Below are positions 62,500 to 64,000 of a DNA stretch of 64,000 nucleotides, in pieces; within the stretch, counting starts at the first letter, position 1; each line of letters begins with the position of its first letter. The translations under genes and the position numbers were made by a program. The stretch is taken from contig NZ_JYNL01000001.1 in the NCBI RefSeq assembly GCF_001044235.1, forward strand, positions 151,726-215,725, written 5' to 3'. Origin of the DNA: Mycolicibacterium chlorophenolicum. GTDB lineage: Bacteria > Actinomycetota > Actinomycetes > Mycobacteriales > Mycobacteriaceae. The notes below the pieces were generated by a model. It was given only the letters and a program-made list of their open reading frames with translations. It did not search any database and was not told where the DNA came from.

Positions 62500-63569
62500 C
62501 GATCAGGGTGTTCCAGGTGGCGACGGGCAACGTCGGCTCGGAGATGATCAAGCGCATCGCGACCCAGCCCGATCTCGAACTGGTCGGGGTGCACTGCTAC
62601 TCACCGGAGAAGATCGGCCGTGACACCGGCGAACTGGTGGGGCTGGCGCCCAACGGGGTGATCGCCACCGGCGCGGTGGGGGAGATCATCGCGGCCCGGC
62701 CCGATGTGCTGACGTTCCACGGTGTGTTCCCCGATGAGGACCTCTACGTGCAGGTGTTGGAGGCCGGCATCGACGTCGTCACGACTGCGGACTGGATCAC
62801 CGGCTGGCACCGCGACCGCAACCATCCGCACCACTCCGGTAAGCCGGTCACCCAGTTGCTCCAAGACGCTTGCGAGAAGGGTGGTTCCACGTTCTACGGC
62901 ACCGGGATGAATCCGGGCGTCAACCAGATCCTCGGCGTGGTCTGCTCGGCCGACGTCGCCGACATCGAGAACGTCACCACCATCGAGTCGGTGGACGTGT
63001 CGTGCCACCACTCCCGCGACACCTGGATCGAGGTCGGCTACGGCCAGCCCGTCGACGATCCGTCGATCCCGGGCAAGCTGGAGAAGTACACCCGGGTTTT
63101 CGCCGACAGCGTGCTGATGATGGCCGACTGCTTCGGTCTGACCCTCGACGACGTGACTTTCAGCTACGAACTCGGCGCGTGCACCAAGGACGTCGACCTG
63201 GGCTGGTTTCAGCTGCCGAAGGGCTCCCTGGGCGGCAACTACATCAAGTACCAGGGGATCGTCGACGGGGTGCCGCGCGTCGAGACGCACCTCGAGTGGC
63301 AGATGACGCCGCACACCGACCCGTCGTGGGACATCAAGGGCTGCTACATCACTCAGATCAAGGGCGACCCGAACATCTACAACAAGCACATGATCTTCCC
63401 GAAGCCCGGCGTCGACCTGTCCGACCCGGCGAGCTTCGCCTCGATCGGGATGACGGTGACGGGGATGCCGGCGCTGAACGCGATCAAGTCCGTCGTGGCG
63501 GCACCGCCGGGAATCCTCACCAGCGCCGACCTGCCGCTGCGGGGATTCGCCGGGCGCTTCCGGCTCTGA
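62496..63569 (+). CDS. NAD(P)-binding oxidoreductase (DapB/amine-dehydrogenase-like)
   Basis: 357 residues from ATG 62496. The Rossmann motif is ATGNVGSEMIKRIA, and residues 100-250 contain GTGMNPGVNQILGVVCS and GYGQPVDDPSIPG, the pattern of dihydrodipicolinate-reductase-like NAD(P)H-dependent amine dehydrogenases. Made together with the Rieske oxygenase, so probably a later step of the same catabolic route. Confidence 0.85.
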   Translation: MTIRVFQVATGNVGSEMIKRIATQPDLELVGVHCYSPEKIGRDTGELVGLAPNGVIATGAVGEIIAARPDVLTFHGVFPDEDLYVQVLEAGIDVVTTADWITGWHRDRNHPHHSGKPVTQLLQDACEKGGSTFYGTGMNPGVNQILGVVCSADVADIENVTTIESVDVSCHHSRDTWIEVGYGQPVDDPSIPGKLEKYTRVFADSVLMMADCFGLTLDDVTFSYELGACTKDVDLGWFQLPKGSLGGNYIKYQGIVDGVPRVETHLEWQMTPHTDPSWDIKGCYITQIKGDPNIYNKHMIFPKPGVDLSDPASFASIGMTVTGMPALNAIKSVVAAPPGILTSADLPLRGFAGRFRL

Positions 63570-63596
63570 CGGTCACTGCGGGGGGATACTTGACCG

Positions 63597-63812
63597 ATGT
63601 CGACGTTCCGCCAGAGGGTGATCCGAGCACTGTACGAGGGTTCGTTGGCCGAGGTGGGGGACCCGAACCCGTACGCGGGCGAATCGCTCGCACTGGCCAA
63701 GCTCTGGCATCGCGGGTACATGCGGATGCTGTCGGTCCGGATCGAGTTCGGGCCGGCGATGCGGCGCTATCGTGCGGGACGTGCTGCGGCGGAGGACGAT
63801 TCGGACCGCTAG
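63597..63812 (+). CDS. Small conserved hypothetical protein
   Basis: 71 residues. A basic N-terminal helix (MSTFRQRVIRALYEGSLAEVG), a turn with DPNPYAGE, and ALAKLWHRGYMRMLSVRIEFG. No cysteine, no signal peptide. It follows the oxidoreductase by 27 bases. Family and function not recognised. Confidence 0.6.
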   Translation: MSTFRQRVIRALYEGSLAEVGDPNPYAGESLALAKLWHRGYMRMLSVRIEFGPAMRRYRAGRAAAEDDSDR

Positions 63813-63890
63813 CCCTCAAGGCCGGCGCAAGAGCGAAGTTATCCACAGGCTGAAGATTGTGCCGGCCGGTGTCGGCCGTCGCAATTAGAA

Positions 63891-63906
63891 TCGAATGTAT
63901 GTTCGA
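63891..63906. promoter_or_regulatory. SOS-box-like site overlapping the next start
   Basis: TCGAATGTATGTTCGA has the mycobacterial LexA pattern TCGAAC-N4-GTTCGA with one mismatch. It covers the ATG of the DUF222/HNH gene, an ideal position for LexA repression. Confidence 0.6.
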
Positions 63907-64000
63907 TTCCCGTGATCCTGCGGCGCTGATTGACGCGATGGCTGCGGCGTCGCGGGCGGAGTCGGCGGCGATCGCTGCGCGTCTGGAGGCGGTGGCGGGT
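63899..64000 (+). CDS. DUF222/HNH endonuclease (13E12 type), 5' end
   Basis: Only the first 34 residues are in the window (MFDSRDPAALIDAMAAASRA then AESAAIAARLEAVAG-like continuation). They match the start of the 13E12/DUF222 family, which carry a C-terminal HNH nuclease domain beyond the window and are repetitive mobile-like genes in mycobacteria. The start lies inside a LexA-like box, suggesting induction by DNA damage. Confidence 0.7.
   Translation, partial: MFDSRDPAALIDAMAAASRAESAAIAARLEAVAG

Overview
The window is high-GC DNA with GTG/TTG starts, short intergenic gaps and 4-nt start/stop overlaps. It carries actinobacterial, and specifically mycobacterial, signatures. These are an MmpL transporter end, the phoH-ybeY-CBS protein-CDA-like-era-(amidase)-recO-uppS block followed by smtB-zur and glyS, then dgt-dnaG, an LppP/LprE-type lipoprotein, DUF732, a PGRS-like glycine-rich domain and a 13E12-type HNH gene at the right edge. 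The best guess is chromosomal DNA of an environmental, probably rapidly growing Mycobacterium/Mycolicibacterium. The species cannot be fixed from sequence reading alone.

Layout. 1-644 is the 3' end of an mmpL gene. 696-4834 is a tight operon (phoH, ybeY, CorC/HlyC-type CBS protein, CDA-like protein, era). 4831-6829 holds two minus-strand genes (CAP-like secreted protein, amidase). 6893-9164 holds recO, uppS, a conserved small protein and a small membrane protein. 9161-9921 is the minus-strand smtB-zur metal-sensor pair, divergent from glyS (10009-11403). 11435-12521 is a possible mobile cassette: an AbiEi/DUF559 gene between inverted copies of a palindromic element of about 60 bp. 12528-17838 holds a TPM-domain protein, divergent from dgt and dnaG. 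17901-20012 holds small secreted or charged proteins, tRNA-Asn and a strong bidirectional terminator. 20016-24473 holds an acyl-CoA oxidase, a VIT-type metal transporter, an MFS efflux pump and its MarR regulator. 24580-31226 holds an ECF transporter (fused membrane+ATPase+ATPase, then the T component), TldD/TldE and an AhpD-like protein. 31245-33102 is a three-gene membrane/NIPSNAP operon divergent from a TetR gene.

33229-36808 is the accessory hotspot. An intact CAT-anticodon tRNA is followed by an IS481-like remnant and an MDR oxidoreductase. Then comes a degenerate tRNA 3' copy and a FetB-type permease, and then a second, more degenerate tRNA-like T-arm segment and an SDR. This looks like successive insertions at a tRNA attachment site. 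36789-40881 is minus strand: cytochrome b561 with a catalase-like peroxidase, DedA, an L,D-transpeptidase and an adenylyl cyclase. 40923-43450 holds a SigG-type ECF sigma factor divergent from an SDR and a RibD/DHFR-like reductase. 43451-43819 is a non-coding stretch with two perfect palindromes in front of a secreted protein. 44502-46895 is a secreted PGRS-like/GH5 fusion.

47157-51571 is a candidate uncharacterised envelope system: a Thr-rich lipoprotein, a sedolisin protease, a membrane protein with zinc ribbons at both ends, a membrane-anchored exported protein, a small zinc-ribbon protein and a DUF732 protein. The middle genes overlap by 4 nt, suggesting translational coupling. 51579-56214 holds DUF427, a POT peptide transporter, a PhoD-type phosphatase and an aldo-keto reductase. 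56327-63812 holds an M4 metallopeptidase with a VCBS/cadherin-like segment, an alpha/beta hydrolase, AzlCD, a TetR regulator, a Rieske oxygenase coupled to an NAD(P)-binding oxidoreductase, and a small protein. The window ends inside a DUF222/HNH gene preceded by a near-consensus mycobacterial SOS box.

All family names are from reading the translations. No database search was possible.
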